DNA from: Nanobdellota archaeon
Lineage (GTDB): Archaea; Nanobdellota; Nanobdellia; PEZQ01
NCBI GenBank assembly: GCA_018220985.1
Contig: JAAOXS010000005.1
Span: 1-54,657 of the forward strand
Direction: 5' to 3'
Length of the DNA stretch: 54,657 bases
Part shown: piece by piece, positions 33,889-43,254 of the stretch
Layout of the letters: each line of letters opens with the position of its first letter
How positions within the stretch are numbered: position 1 is the first letter of the stretch
Notes under the pieces: model-generated
Told to the model about the DNA's origin: nothing
The model's database searches: none
The model's input: only the letters and a program-made list of their open reading frames with translations
Position numbers and translations under genes: made by a program

Positions 33889-34868
33889 AAAATCGTTATA
33901 GTTTTTACGAAAAGGTAGGTAGAACTTTTCCGAGGGGCGTTAAAAAAAGTATTTGTTCTATGATGGTTTATGCTGATATTAAAGTTGATGAAGAAGCGTG
34001 GCTTGGTTTCACAACCGTTTTTACGAGTTTGCTTTTTCTCGCTGTTTCATTGCTTTCTTTTGTAATAACTCGTGATTTTTTAGTTTCTTTTTTGTCAGGT
34101 GTTGTTTTAAGTGGTTTTTTTGTTTTAGTTCCTCATTTACTTATTAGTTTAAAAAGTGATAAGAGGGTTGATTTTGTGGAGAAAGTTTTGCCCGATGCTT
34201 TGTTATTAATCGTTTCTAACATTAGGTCGGGTATTACTCCTGAGAAAGCTTTGGTTCTTAGTGCGAGGGACGAGTTTGGTATTCTTTCTGTTGAGATTAG
34301 GAGTGCGATGAAGCGCACTCTTGCTGGTGAGAATTTTGTTGAAGCTTTAAAACTTATCAGTAAGAATGTTAATTCTAAGGTTTTAAGGCGTGTTGTTAGT
34401 TTGTTAGTGGAGGGTGTGCGTTCTGGTGGTGAGATTGCTAAGTTGTTAGAGGAGTCTGCGTACAATATTCGTTCTAATCAGTTGATGAAGCGTGAGATTC
34501 GTTCAAGTGTTTTGATGTACATTATTTTTTTGTTTGCGGCTATTGGTTTTGCAGCGCCTATTCTTTATGGGATTAGTTCTTATTTAACAACTATTATGAG
34601 TGATTTGTTAGCGGGGATTGATATTCCTGAGGAAGTTTTGCGAACGAGTTTTATTAAATTGTCAAGTTCTTCGATTAGCCCTGAGTTCGTGAATTTTTTC
34701 GCTATTTTCAATTTATCTGTTAGTTGTTTGTTTGGTAGTATGATTATTGGCATGATTGAATCTGGCAGTGCTAAGAAAGGTTTGAAATTCATACTGCCAT
34801 TGTTAGTGTGCAGTCTTGGTTTGTATTTCTTACTACGAAGCGTTTTAAGCACTGCAATAGTTATATAA
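33885..34868 (+). CDS. TadC/FlaJ-type (T2SSF) pilus membrane platform protein 2
   Basis: 327 residues. Same family as the preceding protein: LPDALLLIVSNIRSGITPEKAL about residue 104, RSGGEIAKLLEESAYNIRS about 185, with membrane helices near 40-85, 205-240 and 280-325. Pairs of different TadC-like proteins also occur in Tad pili and in euryarchaeal pilus systems. Coupled to the previous gene by a 4-nt overlap. The next gene, GH3-like, is convergent and its 3' end begins 1 nt after this stop. Confidence 0.85.
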   Translation: MKNRYSFYEKVGRTFPRGVKKSICSMMVYADIKVDEEAWLGFTTVFTSLLFLAVSLLSFVITRDFLVSFLSGVVLSGFFVLVPHLLISLKSDKRVDFVEKVLPDALLLIVSNIRSGITPEKALVLSARDEFGILSVEIRSAMKRTLAGENFVEALKLISKNVNSKVLRRVVSLLVEGVRSGGEIAKLLEESAYNIRSNQLMKREIRSSVLMYIIFLFAAIGFAAPILYGISSYLTTIMSDLLAGIDIPEEVLRTSFIKLSSSSISPEFVNFFAIFNLSVSCLFGSMIIGMIESGSAKKGLKFILPLLVCSLGLYFLLRSVLSTAIVI

Positions 34869-36440
34869 TCATTTAAAGAACCTACCACCAATTTCCACCA
34901 GTCTTGTATAATCTTCTAAAGTGAGTAATCTTTCCATTTTAGGTTGTCCAACAAGTGATCCGCTAGTGTTTTGTTTTTTTTCTTTTTGAAAGTTCCAAAA
35001 AGTATTTTCAGGAACAAAATTTATTTCAAGGTTTTCTAATCTAACATTATCCCTAAATCCACGAGATTTTTTGTACAATTCATTACCCTCACAAATATTT
35101 TTATCTAGTTTTTCAGATAATTCCTGAAGATTTCCCGGAATTTCACTTGCTTCAGCTATAACAAAATATTTTTTATTATTTTCATCAGGATAATAACCAA
35201 AATTGCTAATATTACTAATTTTTTCTGATTCTATTAATTGTTCAAGAGCTATTTTAACATGTGCAGGGTATAAACGCTCAATATCAATGTTTCCTATTTT
35301 ACCATCCCATCTTCCAATAATCTCAAAACGAATAGGGTCTTTTCCAACAATTTTAATGATGTCGCCATTCAAATAATTATACAAACCTGCAACAGTAGTG
35401 CAAGCGAGACCATAGTTATCACCAATTTTCGCTTCAGTAATATGTTTAAGGTTATCTTGAAGAACATTAACATGGCTACCTTCTTTATGAACTTTTAATA
35501 ACAAGTCTTCATCTATAATTCCATAAATCAAGTTTTTCAAAAAACCAACATGTCCTTTTTTCTCACCTTGTTCACAACCAGGCATACCATTTAATTCACT
35601 GCTACCATATGCATTAGTAACAGGATATTCTCCTCCAAGATATTCAAATATTGTTGAAGCAAGAGGTCCAAAATCTTCACCACTAGAAATTACAGCTTCT
35701 AAATTATCAGTTATCAAATTCATTTTTCCTTTTTCTTGTATGAAATCAAGTAAATCCGCCATGAAAATTGGCACTCCTGCAAGCCCTGTTATCTTCTTGC
35801 CTTCAATATCTTTTAACAAAGCAGTATACCTTTTCTCATCATTTGCAATTTTTAAAGTACTTTCAGATGGTAAAAGAAGGCTTCCAATTCCTGGTTTTTT
35901 AATTGTGTGAGAAAGAGCAATTGATGAAATATAATCAATAGGCAATCCTCCTTTAAGTTCTGTTTCATTAATGGTAACTACAGTAAGTAATTTTCCAGAT
36001 AATAATTTTGGTTTCTTCATTGATAATTGAAGTTGAGTAGTTGCTAGTGTTAAATTGTTCAAATACCAATTATTAATTGGAAACATTTTTGGAACGTTTG
36101 TTGTACCTGATGTTCTAACCCAGCCAATAGGTTGTTGTGAAGAAAGAACATTAGGTGGTTCGCTCCAATTAGAGTTATTCAATCTTTTTTCAATTTCTTC
36201 AAAAAAAGGTACGTAATCCTCATAAGTTGTTAATGGGACTTTTTTAAAAAATTTATCAATTGTTTTAATATTGAAAAAATCATATTTTTTACCATAATCT
36301 GTTGAAGCATTGGCTTTCATTAGTTTTTGCAAAAATTTTTCCTGCGTTTCAAGAGGTTTGTCCCACCCATCGTTACCATATTTAAAAAGTTTTAGACATT
36401 TTAATGCACCATAAAATAAATAACTCTTAACAAAACCCAT
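34869..36440 (-). CDS. GH3-family acyl-adenylating enzyme
   Basis: 523 residues, whole-length GH3 domain: NASTDYGKKYDFFNI and VPLTTYEDYVPFFEEI at the N-terminus, WVRTSGTTNVPKMFPI (ATP phosphate-binding Ser/Thr-rich loop), AVISSGEDFGPLAS, NAYGSSELNGMPGCEQ, and FEIIGRWDGKIGNIDIERLYPAHV towards the C-terminus. GH3 enzymes adenylate a carboxylic acid and join it to an amine, e.g. auxin with amino acids in plants; microbial ones join siderophore or lipid acids. Substrate unknown. A TATA-like GTATATATTA about 15-25 nt upstream of the ATG suggests a leaderless mRNA. Convergent with the pilus operon. Confidence 0.88.
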   Translation of the reverse strand: MGFVKSYLFYGALKCLKLFKYGNDGWDKPLETQEKFLQKLMKANASTDYGKKYDFFNIKTIDKFFKKVPLTTYEDYVPFFEEIEKRLNNSNWSEPPNVLSSQQPIGWVRTSGTTNVPKMFPINNWYLNNLTLATTQLQLSMKKPKLLSGKLLTVVTINETELKGGLPIDYISSIALSHTIKKPGIGSLLLPSESTLKIANDEKRYTALLKDIEGKKITGLAGVPIFMADLLDFIQEKGKMNLITDNLEAVISSGEDFGPLASTIFEYLGGEYPVTNAYGSSELNGMPGCEQGEKKGHVGFLKNLIYGIIDEDLLLKVHKEGSHVNVLQDNLKHITEAKIGDNYGLACTTVAGLYNYLNGDIIKIVGKDPIRFEIIGRWDGKIGNIDIERLYPAHVKIALEQLIESEKISNISNFGYYPDENNKKYFVIAEASEIPGNLQELSEKLDKNICEGNELYKKSRGFRDNVRLENLEINFVPENTFWNFQKEKKQNTSGSLVGQPKMERLLTLEDYTRLVEIGGRFFK

Positions 36441-36484
36441 ATATATTCTATAATATATACTTTACACAATATATATGTTTTGTA

Positions 36485-37171
36485 TTAATATACAAAAGCT
36501 AAAAACATGAATAGCAAGTTTATCAAAAATGGAATTAACGCTAAGGTTAATGGAACTTCAGGTTTTATCATAAATATAATAATAACAAAAATAAAGGAAA
36601 CAATCATTAAAATTATCGATACGTAAAGAAATTGAATTTTACGAATGTATTTCTTATCAGATAATTTTATAAAAATTTTTCTAAAATTATACATTGCTAA
36701 TAAAGTATAAGAAAAAAGAATACCTATATATGATATTTTAAATAATGGACTTAAATCCACAGCCCATCCAACACCATGTCTTTCCAACATAAGACTATTT
36801 GGTAGTATTAATAAAATAATTATTAACAAAGTTGGTATTGCCATGTAAATAAATTTTATATAATCTTTCTTATACATACCTTTCAAAGAATAAGCTGTAA
36901 AAAAAAGAAACATACTTGAACTAGTTGTAAATATATAACTAATCTTAGATAAATAAGTAGCTATTTCTAAATCTAAGATTGAAGACCTTAAACCTAAAAG
37001 AATTGCATAAACTAAAAAAGAGAGCAGAAAAAGTATGAAAAATTTTGAAGATGTATTTAGTTTTTTCTTTTTTCTTACGAAAACAAAAATAAATGTCAAT
37101 GTTAATAAAATACTCAAGGTGGGTAAAGTGAAATTAATTAATTGAATTAAATCTACAGTCATAACATTCAT
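36485..37171 (-). CDS. Seven-transmembrane sensor-like membrane protein
   Basis: 228 residues, seven evident helices (about residues 15-32, 42-60, 75-97, 106-125, 142-162, 180-205 and 208-228) with short loops. This resembles the N-terminal membrane domain of 7TM-type histidine kinases (his_kinase_N / 7TMR-type), but no kinase or other cytoplasmic domain follows. It stops at the last helix. It is divergent from a KaiC-like gene (82 nt between starts), which might be its cytoplasmic partner; that is inference. Confidence 0.6.
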   Translation of the reverse strand: MNVMTVDLIQLINFTLPTLSILLTLTFIFVFVRKKKKLNTSSKFFILFLLSFLVYAILLGLRSSILDLEIATYLSKISYIFTTSSSMFLFFTAYSLKGMYKKDYIKFIYMAIPTLLIIILLILPNSLMLERHGVGWAVDLSPLFKISYIGILFSYTLLAMYNFRKIFIKLSDKKYIRKIQFLYVSIILMIVSFIFVIIIFMIKPEVPLTLALIPFLINLLFMFLAFVY

Positions 37172-37253
37172 ATTACTTATTTTTTAATATATATCTTTTG
37201 TTATATAAAAATAAAAACTAATTTAATCATGTGTTGTTAATAATAGTTTTGTT

Positions 37254-37892
37254 ATGAATGTTGAAACAGGAATTCGTTGGTTAGATGACCTTCTTGGTGG
37301 CGGAGTTAAACAAAATTCAAGCGTTCTAGTTCGCGGAATTTACGGAACTGGAAAAACAACAATTTGTTCAAAATTTATTAACGAAGGATTAAAAAAAAAA
37401 GAGGATTGCCTGTTCATAAACACTGAAACAAAACATTCGCAACTAAAATTAAAAAACAATGCTAAATTAACAATAATCACCACAAAAAAAGACGTGAAAG
37501 AAAATAATGTGATAACTACAACTAACAAAAATTTATTAAAAAAAATAAAAAAAACAATTTACGAACACGAGAATATAACAAGAATAGTTTTTGACACTGT
37601 AAACCCCATATTAAGATTTAACAATATAAAAAGCATGACTAATAAACTTGAAGATGCGATTGCATCATTAGGAAAAGAAAATACTAAAATAATAACATTA
37701 GATACAACTAAATTAACTCGTGAAAAAAGCAATATTTGCAATGATCCATTCCAAACAGTAGTTGAACTATCTAAAGAAAAAAACAAGCACTTATGCAATA
37801 TTCTTCAATCAGAGAAAACAGAAATGGTAGGTAAAGTTGTAAACATAGATGAAGATAGTGTTACGCGCGAAGTAAGAAGTTTCTTTGAATGA
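37254..37892 (+). CDS. KaiC/RAD55-like RecA-superfamily ATPase, short
   Basis: 212 residues, one RecA-like domain. ETGIRWLDDLLGGGVKQNSSVLV then Walker A GIYGTGKTT (about 28-36) and Walker B RIVFDT (about 107); a switch Glu after CLFINTETKHSQ. It is shorter and less conserved than the other three copies in this cluster. It is divergent from the 7TM gene and convergent with the KaiC-like gene at 37896, leaving a 3-nt gap. Roles of this family in archaea include FlaH in archaellum assembly and signalling; the specific role is unknown. Confidence 0.85.
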   Translation: MNVETGIRWLDDLLGGGVKQNSSVLVRGIYGTGKTTICSKFINEGLKKKEDCLFINTETKHSQLKLKNNAKLTIITTKKDVKENNVITTTNKNLLKKIKKTIYEHENITRIVFDTVNPILRFNNIKSMTNKLEDAIASLGKENTKIITLDTTKLTREKSNICNDPFQTVVELSKEKNKHLCNILQSEKTEMVGKVVNIDEDSVTREVRSFFE

Positions 37893-37895
37893 ATT

Positions 37896-38642
37896 TCAAA
37901 ACCATTTCTCGTCTGGAAATATTTTAATCCCTTTTTTAGTGATAGTGTAAGGGTGTATCATTTTAGTGTGGTCTGATTGTCTCATCTTAACTATTTCAAT
38001 TCCTCGTGTGAATTCAGCTCCTTTTTTTTGTTTTCGGTGAAGTGCGATAACAGTGTCAGCTAAGAATTCTATTCCCGCCACGCTAAGAGTGCTAGTGTCA
38101 CCATGCAATCCCATTTCTGAAACAATAATTGATGAGCCTGGAGAGTTACGGAGAACGCTGAACAATTTGTAAAACACGTTTTTAACTTTAAAAATGTCTT
38201 TAATATAGTATTCTATTATTGTTGCTGAATCAATAACAAGTCTTGAAAACCTTTTTTTGCGAAGTAATGGTTCAACTATTTTTAACAAAATTTGCGGATA
38301 GTTAGGATTAATTGATTCAATAATTAGTAAGTTCTTTTTCTCTAAGGATTCTATGTCTAATCCAATTGTTTTAGCGTATTTTCGAATGTCTTCAGCGTTG
38401 TTTTGAGTTGTTATATACAAGCCAGGTTCGCCGTATTTTATCGCACCTTCGTAAAGAAATTGGAGTGCGAATATTGTTTTTCCAGCTCCCGTGTTTCCTG
38501 AAAGCATTACAACACTTCCTGGAACAAATCCCCCATGAGTTACTTCATCCATTCCTGGAACGCCCGTTTTAATTCTTTCACTATTCGTTTTTTTTTCAGG
38601 TTTTGCAATTTTGTTTTCAATTTTTTCTTCAACACTGTTCAT
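37896..38642 (-). CDS. KaiC/FlaH-like ATPase (third in the operon)
   Basis: 248 residues: RIKTGVPGMDEVTHGGFVPGSVV, Walker A GNTGAGKTI (about 51-59), LYITTQNNAEDIRKYAKTIG (switch region, NAED), Walker B SRLVIDSATIIEYY, C-terminus GIEIVKMRQSDHTKMIHPYTI. This last segment is shared with the other long copies in the operon. It contains a complete nucleotide site. Its start overlaps the end of the gene at 38639 (4 nt). Ends 3 nt from the convergent KaiC-like gene. Confidence 0.92.
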   Translation of the reverse strand: MNSVEEKIENKIAKPEKKTNSERIKTGVPGMDEVTHGGFVPGSVVMLSGNTGAGKTIFALQFLYEGAIKYGEPGLYITTQNNAEDIRKYAKTIGLDIESLEKKNLLIIESINPNYPQILLKIVEPLLRKKRFSRLVIDSATIIEYYIKDIFKVKNVFYKLFSVLRNSPGSSIIVSEMGLHGDTSTLSVAGIEFLADTVIALHRKQKKGAEFTRGIEIVKMRQSDHTKMIHPYTITKKGIKIFPDEKWF

Positions 38643-39331
38643 TTTAGTTCAACTCCTTTTCGAGTTATCTTATACGGTACGAATTCTAATAATTTTTCTG
38701 ATTCGGTTTCAAAACCCCTAATTTTAAGGAATTTTCCATCACTTTTTTTTTCAAGTTCGATTGTTGAATCAGTGAGTGATTCAAGAAGTACGTAAATTTT
38801 TTCGTCGTGCATTCCTTGTTCTACAACAAGTAATAATACATCGTTTTTTTCTCTGAATTTGCTTATCACATCTTCTAAAAAGTTTGCTACATCATCAATA
38901 GAGTTGTGAATTATAAGATTTGAAACAGAGTCAATAACGCACCTTAAAGGCTTGTTCAAGTATGCTTTGAATATTTCTGAAAGTGCTACGCTAATATCTG
39001 ATAAATTGCTTTTACCAACTCTAATAATTCCGGATTCTTTCTTTTTTGATGTTGAAGTATATGCGTCAACTATTTTTAAGCCAGTGAATTTTTTTCGAAA
39101 AGTTAATAATTTTTTTTTAATGTTCTCCCCTAAATTGTTAGTCGTAACGTAAACTCCTATTTCATTCTCGTCAGTTGCAATGAAATGTGATGAGAACAAG
39201 CTTTTACCCATTCGAGGCGAGCCTATTAAGAGAACTGATGAGCCTCTTAAAAAGCCACCACTTAGCAATTTATTAAACGCGGGAATTCCAGTGCTAGCTC
39301 GCGTTCTTTTTTTAACAATTTTTTTTTTCAT
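38639..39331 (-). CDS. KaiC/FlaH-like ATPase with diverged Walker A (second in the operon)
   Basis: 230 residues: STGIPAFNKLLSGGFLRGSSVLL, Walker A GSPRMGKSL (about 33-41), Walker B CVIDSVSN (about 121). The switch Glu seen in the other copies (VYITTEQ-like) is Thr-Asn here (YVTTNNLGEN), so ATPase activity may be reduced, as in FlaH where hydrolysis is weak. Overlaps the neighbouring genes by 4 nt on both sides. It may be a non-hydrolysing partner in a mixed hexamer with the first and third copies; that is inference. Confidence 0.9.
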   Translation of the reverse strand: MKKKIVKKRTRASTGIPAFNKLLSGGFLRGSSVLLIGSPRMGKSLFSSHFIATDENEIGVYVTTNNLGENIKKKLLTFRKKFTGLKIVDAYTSTSKKKESGIIRVGKSNLSDISVALSEIFKAYLNKPLRCVIDSVSNLIIHNSIDDVANFLEDVISKFREKNDVLLLVVEQGMHDEKIYVLLESLTDSTIELEKKSDGKFLKIRGFETESEKLLEFVPYKITRKGVELK

Positions 39332-40152
39332 ATTTTTCTAACAATGATTCCTTTATTTGTTATTTCAAAAGGGTATATTTTATTACTATGGTCTGTTCTC
39401 CGCATTTTTCTAACCATCAGTGCTCTTTTGAATTTAGCGGCGATTCCAATAAATTGAAGTGAGATTATTCCATCAACCATGAATTCTATAACTCCAAAAC
39501 GGCTTAATCCTTTACTTTCTTCAAGTATTTCAGCTGTAAAAAGAGTTACGATATCCATGTCTTTAAGGATTTTGTAAACTGAAAAAAGTTTTCTTCGCGT
39601 TTCAAAAACGTCATCAAAAAAGAGTGAGAACATGCTTGTTGAATCAATAACAACGCGTTTAGCATTTATTTCTTCAATTTTTTGTTTTACGAGATAAGGT
39701 AGTTGGCGAACGTTTCCAGGGTCTATTTCTATTATTGATAATTTTTTTTCATCCATTAGTTTATGAAAATCCCATCCGAAACTCGTAAGCATATCATCCG
39801 CAATGTCGTCAGCTCTCTGCTCTGTTGTTATGTAAACCCCGTTCTCACCATGGTCAATAATTCCTTTGTAAAGGAATTGGGCGGAAACTATTGTTTTTGA
39901 ACTGCCTGTTTTTCCAGTTACGAGAACAACAGAGTGAGGTAAGAATCCACCACCCATTAATTCATCTAATCCTGGAATTCCAGATTTAATTCTACGAGAT
40001 AATTCCACTCTACGATTTTTCACGTTTTGTTTAATTGGTTTTTTTTGTTTTTTCTCAATTTTTTTAGGTTTAACTTTTTTTGAGTTAACAAGTTTAACAA
40101 CTTCTTCAACTTCTTTTTTCTTATTCTCTTTGCTTAAAAAATTTAAACGCAT
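39328..40152 (-). CDS. KaiC/FlaH-like ATPase with basic N-terminal extension (first in the operon)
   Basis: 274 residues. About 50 residues of Lys/Glu-rich extension (KKKEVEEVVKLVNSKKVKPK) precede RIKSGIPGLDELMGGGFLPHSVV, Walker A GKTGSSKTI (about 82-90), switch VYITTEQRADDIADDM, Walker B RVVIDSTSMF, and the ending FKRALMVRKMRRTDHSNKIYPFEI. The basic extension could contact the acidic membrane or a partner tail. It lies 9 nt after the 1030-residue membrane protein gene on the same strand, so it is the first of three KaiC-like genes in one transcript with the receptors. Confidence 0.92.
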   Translation of the reverse strand: MRLNFLSKENKKKEVEEVVKLVNSKKVKPKKIEKKQKKPIKQNVKNRRVELSRRIKSGIPGLDELMGGGFLPHSVVLVTGKTGSSKTIVSAQFLYKGIIDHGENGVYITTEQRADDIADDMLTSFGWDFHKLMDEKKLSIIEIDPGNVRQLPYLVKQKIEEINAKRVVIDSTSMFSLFFDDVFETRRKLFSVYKILKDMDIVTLFTAEILEESKGLSRFGVIEFMVDGIISLQFIGIAAKFKRALMVRKMRRTDHSNKIYPFEITNKGIIVRKI

Positions 40153-40161
40153 AAATTTAAT

Positions 40162-43100
40162 TCACTCCACTCTTCTTATTTGTCTTCTTTCTTTTTTACT
40201 CTTTCCTTTTTTTGTTCCTAATTTTTCTTTTAAATCTTTAATTCTTGATTGTATTCCAACAAGGTTTCCTTCATATTTTCTCATTAAATTCATGTAAGTT
40301 TCTTCATCAATTTTTCTTTCAAAGTATTTTTTTTGAGTTGCGTTAAGCATTTCATTCAAGTGCGATTCTTTTGAATTCCAATGCTTTAATAATGATTTGT
40401 TAATGAGTTTTGAACCAATAACTTTGTAAAAAACGAATAAGGTTCCTCCAAATAAAATCATGATTATCAGTATTTGCAATGGTGACAGCGTAAAACCGGC
40501 TTTTTCAATGAATAATGTTGTGAGAACTGTTCCAGTATTCCCATCAGGATCTATTATTGTAATAAGCGCACCCCAAGTCCCCGAGTTGTTAAATAATATC
40601 GTGTACGCCCCTTCATAAGTTCCCTCTTCTGTTTCGTAAAGATATATTAAATCATTATTTGGGGATTTTATAGTGGCGTTCGCAAAATTAACATTTGAAC
40701 CGTCAGGATAGTTTGCAGCTATTACGAAAAGAATTGTTTCACCTTGAATAAAAGTTGTTTGAACTGGTTTTAATAATTTTGGCGTAATCGTTAAAGGCAG
40801 TACTCCAAGAGTTGTGAATTCACCGCCACCCTTAAGAGCTCCGAATAATTCTTTTCTCACTTCCACCATTAAATTAAAATCCCCTAAACTTGCGTCACTT
40901 GGAACTTCATAAATTCCTTCATATATTCCTGTTTGCTTTTCTAAAAGTTGTATTTTTACGCCTTCAGAAGTTATCGCTGTAACATTTGCACCACTAACTA
41001 TTTCATCCTCTTTTAAAACTTCAATGCTAATCATTATTTCCTGTCCCCTGGTAAAAATTGAACCACGAATAGGGCTGTTAAATTTAATGTCAAAGTAAGA
41101 GAATTTTGAGGGCAGGGATATTTCTCTTTCAATAGTTTGTGAAATATTGTTTCCAGCTAAGTCCTGAGCATTGACTTGAATATTCCATTTCCCAAACGGG
41201 TCTGCGAAAGTTGTTTCGTAAACAAAAACGAAACTTCCTTCAGCGTTTGTTTTGTTCGTATTTGAAACTTGCCAGTTTGAAGTTTCACTATTTAAAATAA
41301 AATTTACAACATAGTTAGCACGCGGGATTCCTTGCAGTGTTGTAAGCGTTCCAAAAATTATTATGTTATCTCCAATTTCGTAAGATATTTCATCAGTTAA
41401 TAATTCAATATTAAGTTTTTTTGAAATGTTAAAAACCAAGTTTTTTCTTCCAATACTTCCATTCTGTTCAGCTGAAATTAGTAATGAGTATTCTCCTAAA
41501 AATCCTGTAGGTGTTAAAATACTTCCATAATAGTATCCTGTTGAAGTATTCTCAGTTAAAGAGTATTCTGTTGATGAGAATCCTGGAAGAAATTTCACGT
41601 CAGCATCGCTGACGGGTTCATTATCTTTATTCACAAGTATTTTAAAAGTTAAATTATCATTAACTGAGCAAATAGTGTTATTATCCGGTTCGTAAACAAT
41701 TATTTGTAATCCTAAACAATCATCAGGGCAGGATGTTGAATTCTCACCTGGAGCTTCGCAAATATTATTAGGGCAACAGTTCGCCGTTATTGCACAAGAG
41801 CAAGAGTAATCAATGCATTGGAATGAAAGGCATGTGCCGCAATTACTTTCACACACTCCACAATCAGCAGGGCAAATGCATTGGTTTTCGCTTGACTCGC
41901 ATACATCATTCCCACAAACAGCTGTACAGTCAGCAGGGCAAATATAAGAATTCTCACCTGGAGCTTCACACACACCATTACCACAACTTGCTGTACAGTC
42001 ATTATCTAAATTAAAGTTGCAAAGAGAGCAGCATAGAGCATCATCATCAACGCAGTAATTTGTTTGTGTGAAAGTGCAATTAGCAGTATCATTTCCAGGA
42101 TTAGTGCAAGTGTCAGTTGTGCAATAATCACTATCATCACAATCATTGTTTGAAAAGCATTCTATTTTAGACTCTGGCGTGGTTTGATATACAATCAAAG
42201 GATTTGATAAGGATTGTCCGATTGCAGTTACGTCTGTTGCACCATTTATTATCATAAAATAATAACTTATAAAATTTGGAGTGTTAGTGGTTACGTTCCA
42301 ACCGTAACGATCGCTTCCATCGAAAATGCTCCAAGACCCACTAACATCATTTTGGTTTAGTACAATCCCATAACCATTATTGTTAGCGTCATCGTGAACT
42401 CCGCGGTAATCATAACCATTTGAACTGCCTGTTGTTGTTGAATCGTCAGTTTCGCTTGAAGCATCGCCTCCTGGCGTTCCTAATCCCAGTATTCTATAAT
42501 TTGCAGCGTTTGGGGAGGAGTATTGTATTTTAATAAAACCACTTAAGTAGTATATGCTAATGTTTTCGTAAACAGTGTATGTTGCGTCAGTTCCCGTTAC
42601 GCGCATTATTTTTCTTACAGCGCCATTCTTTACTAGTTCACTGCTCCAAGCAAGGCTTGCGTGAGTATTATCATCATTCACGTATAATCCTTCTATTCTC
42701 GAGTTTGATACAATATTATTTTTTGATTGGTCTTGGTTTTCTTCAGATTTTATTACGAAATCAATTATTCCTGTGTAAGCATCAGCATTTCCAAGTGCTA
42801 TTTTTAGTTTTGAGTTCTCTATAATGTTATTTCCAGGAGTTATTGAACCCCATGTTAAACTGTAAGAAGGTGATATTTTAGTGTTAGCTTCTGTGTCAAA
42901 ATAAATGTTGTATGTTCTGTTAGTATTAACATCTGTTGTTCCATTAATAACCCAAATTAATTCACCGTACCCATCACCAACAATTCCAACATCATCAAAT
43001 TGGGAGGGTATTTCAACTCTATTTTCTATTATCCTTATTGAATTTTCATCAAAATTTTGGGAGTCGTTTAGTTGGTCTAATAAATTTGTAAAATTTATTA

Positions 43101-43254
43101 ATAGTTCTACTGGCATGTTCTCTCTTACATAATTTCCTGAACTGATGTTAATAGGTAAACGGTATTGCCAAGTGTCATTCCACCAGTCATTTGCTGCTAA
43201 AACACTAGCTGGTAATACAAATAAAATAAGTAGTAAGCTATTTTTTTTTCCCAC
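40162..43254 (-). CDS. Large signal-anchored Ig-like membrane protein with cytoplasmic tail
   Basis: 1030 residues. Signal peptide (SLLLILFVLPASVLA). A DUF2341-like opening (WWNDTWQYRLPINISSGNYV, IRIIENRVEIPSQFDD) leads into a large beta-rich region, then a Cys-rich segment with repeated CGNGVCEAPGEN...CPADC units (about residues 430-545), Ig/macroglobulin-type domains (NSPIRGSIFTRGQEIMISIEV and similar), a membrane helix at about 925-950 (LSPLQILIIMILFGGTLFVF) and a ~75-residue Lys/Arg-rich tail (LLKHWNSKESHLNEML...TQKKYFERKIDEETYMNLMR). The outside part is probably an adhesin or receptor. Its start overlaps the end of the paralogous upstream gene by 17 nt. Confidence 0.85.
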   Translation of the reverse strand: MGKKNSLLLILFVLPASVLAANDWWNDTWQYRLPINISSGNYVRENMPVELLINFTNLLDQLNDSQNFDENSIRIIENRVEIPSQFDDVGIVGDGYGELIWVINGTTDVNTNRTYNIYFDTEANTKISPSYSLTWGSITPGNNIIENSKLKIALGNADAYTGIIDFVIKSEENQDQSKNNIVSNSRIEGLYVNDDNTHASLAWSSELVKNGAVRKIMRVTGTDATYTVYENISIYYLSGFIKIQYSSPNAANYRILGLGTPGGDASSETDDSTTTGSSNGYDYRGVHDDANNNGYGIVLNQNDVSGSWSIFDGSDRYGWNVTTNTPNFISYYFMIINGATDVTAIGQSLSNPLIVYQTTPESKIECFSNNDCDDSDYCTTDTCTNPGNDTANCTFTQTNYCVDDDALCCSLCNFNLDNDCTASCGNGVCEAPGENSYICPADCTAVCGNDVCESSENQCICPADCGVCESNCGTCLSFQCIDYSCSCAITANCCPNNICEAPGENSTSCPDDCLGLQIIVYEPDNNTICSVNDNLTFKILVNKDNEPVSDADVKFLPGFSSTEYSLTENTSTGYYYGSILTPTGFLGEYSLLISAEQNGSIGRKNLVFNISKKLNIELLTDEISYEIGDNIIIFGTLTTLQGIPRANYVVNFILNSETSNWQVSNTNKTNAEGSFVFVYETTFADPFGKWNIQVNAQDLAGNNISQTIEREISLPSKFSYFDIKFNSPIRGSIFTRGQEIMISIEVLKEDEIVSGANVTAITSEGVKIQLLEKQTGIYEGIYEVPSDASLGDFNLMVEVRKELFGALKGGGEFTTLGVLPLTITPKLLKPVQTTFIQGETILFVIAANYPDGSNVNFANATIKSPNNDLIYLYETEEGTYEGAYTILFNNSGTWGALITIIDPDGNTGTVLTTLFIEKAGFTLSPLQILIIMILFGGTLFVFYKVIGSKLINKSLLKHWNSKESHLNEMLNATQKKYFERKIDEETYMNLMRKYEGNLVGIQSRIKDLKEKLGTKKGKSKKERRQIRRVE

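Noticed and set aside
37254-40152. A circadian-clock KaiC system
   Set aside because: No KaiA or KaiB is present and the proteins have single RecA-like domains; FlaH/RAD55-type is the better description.
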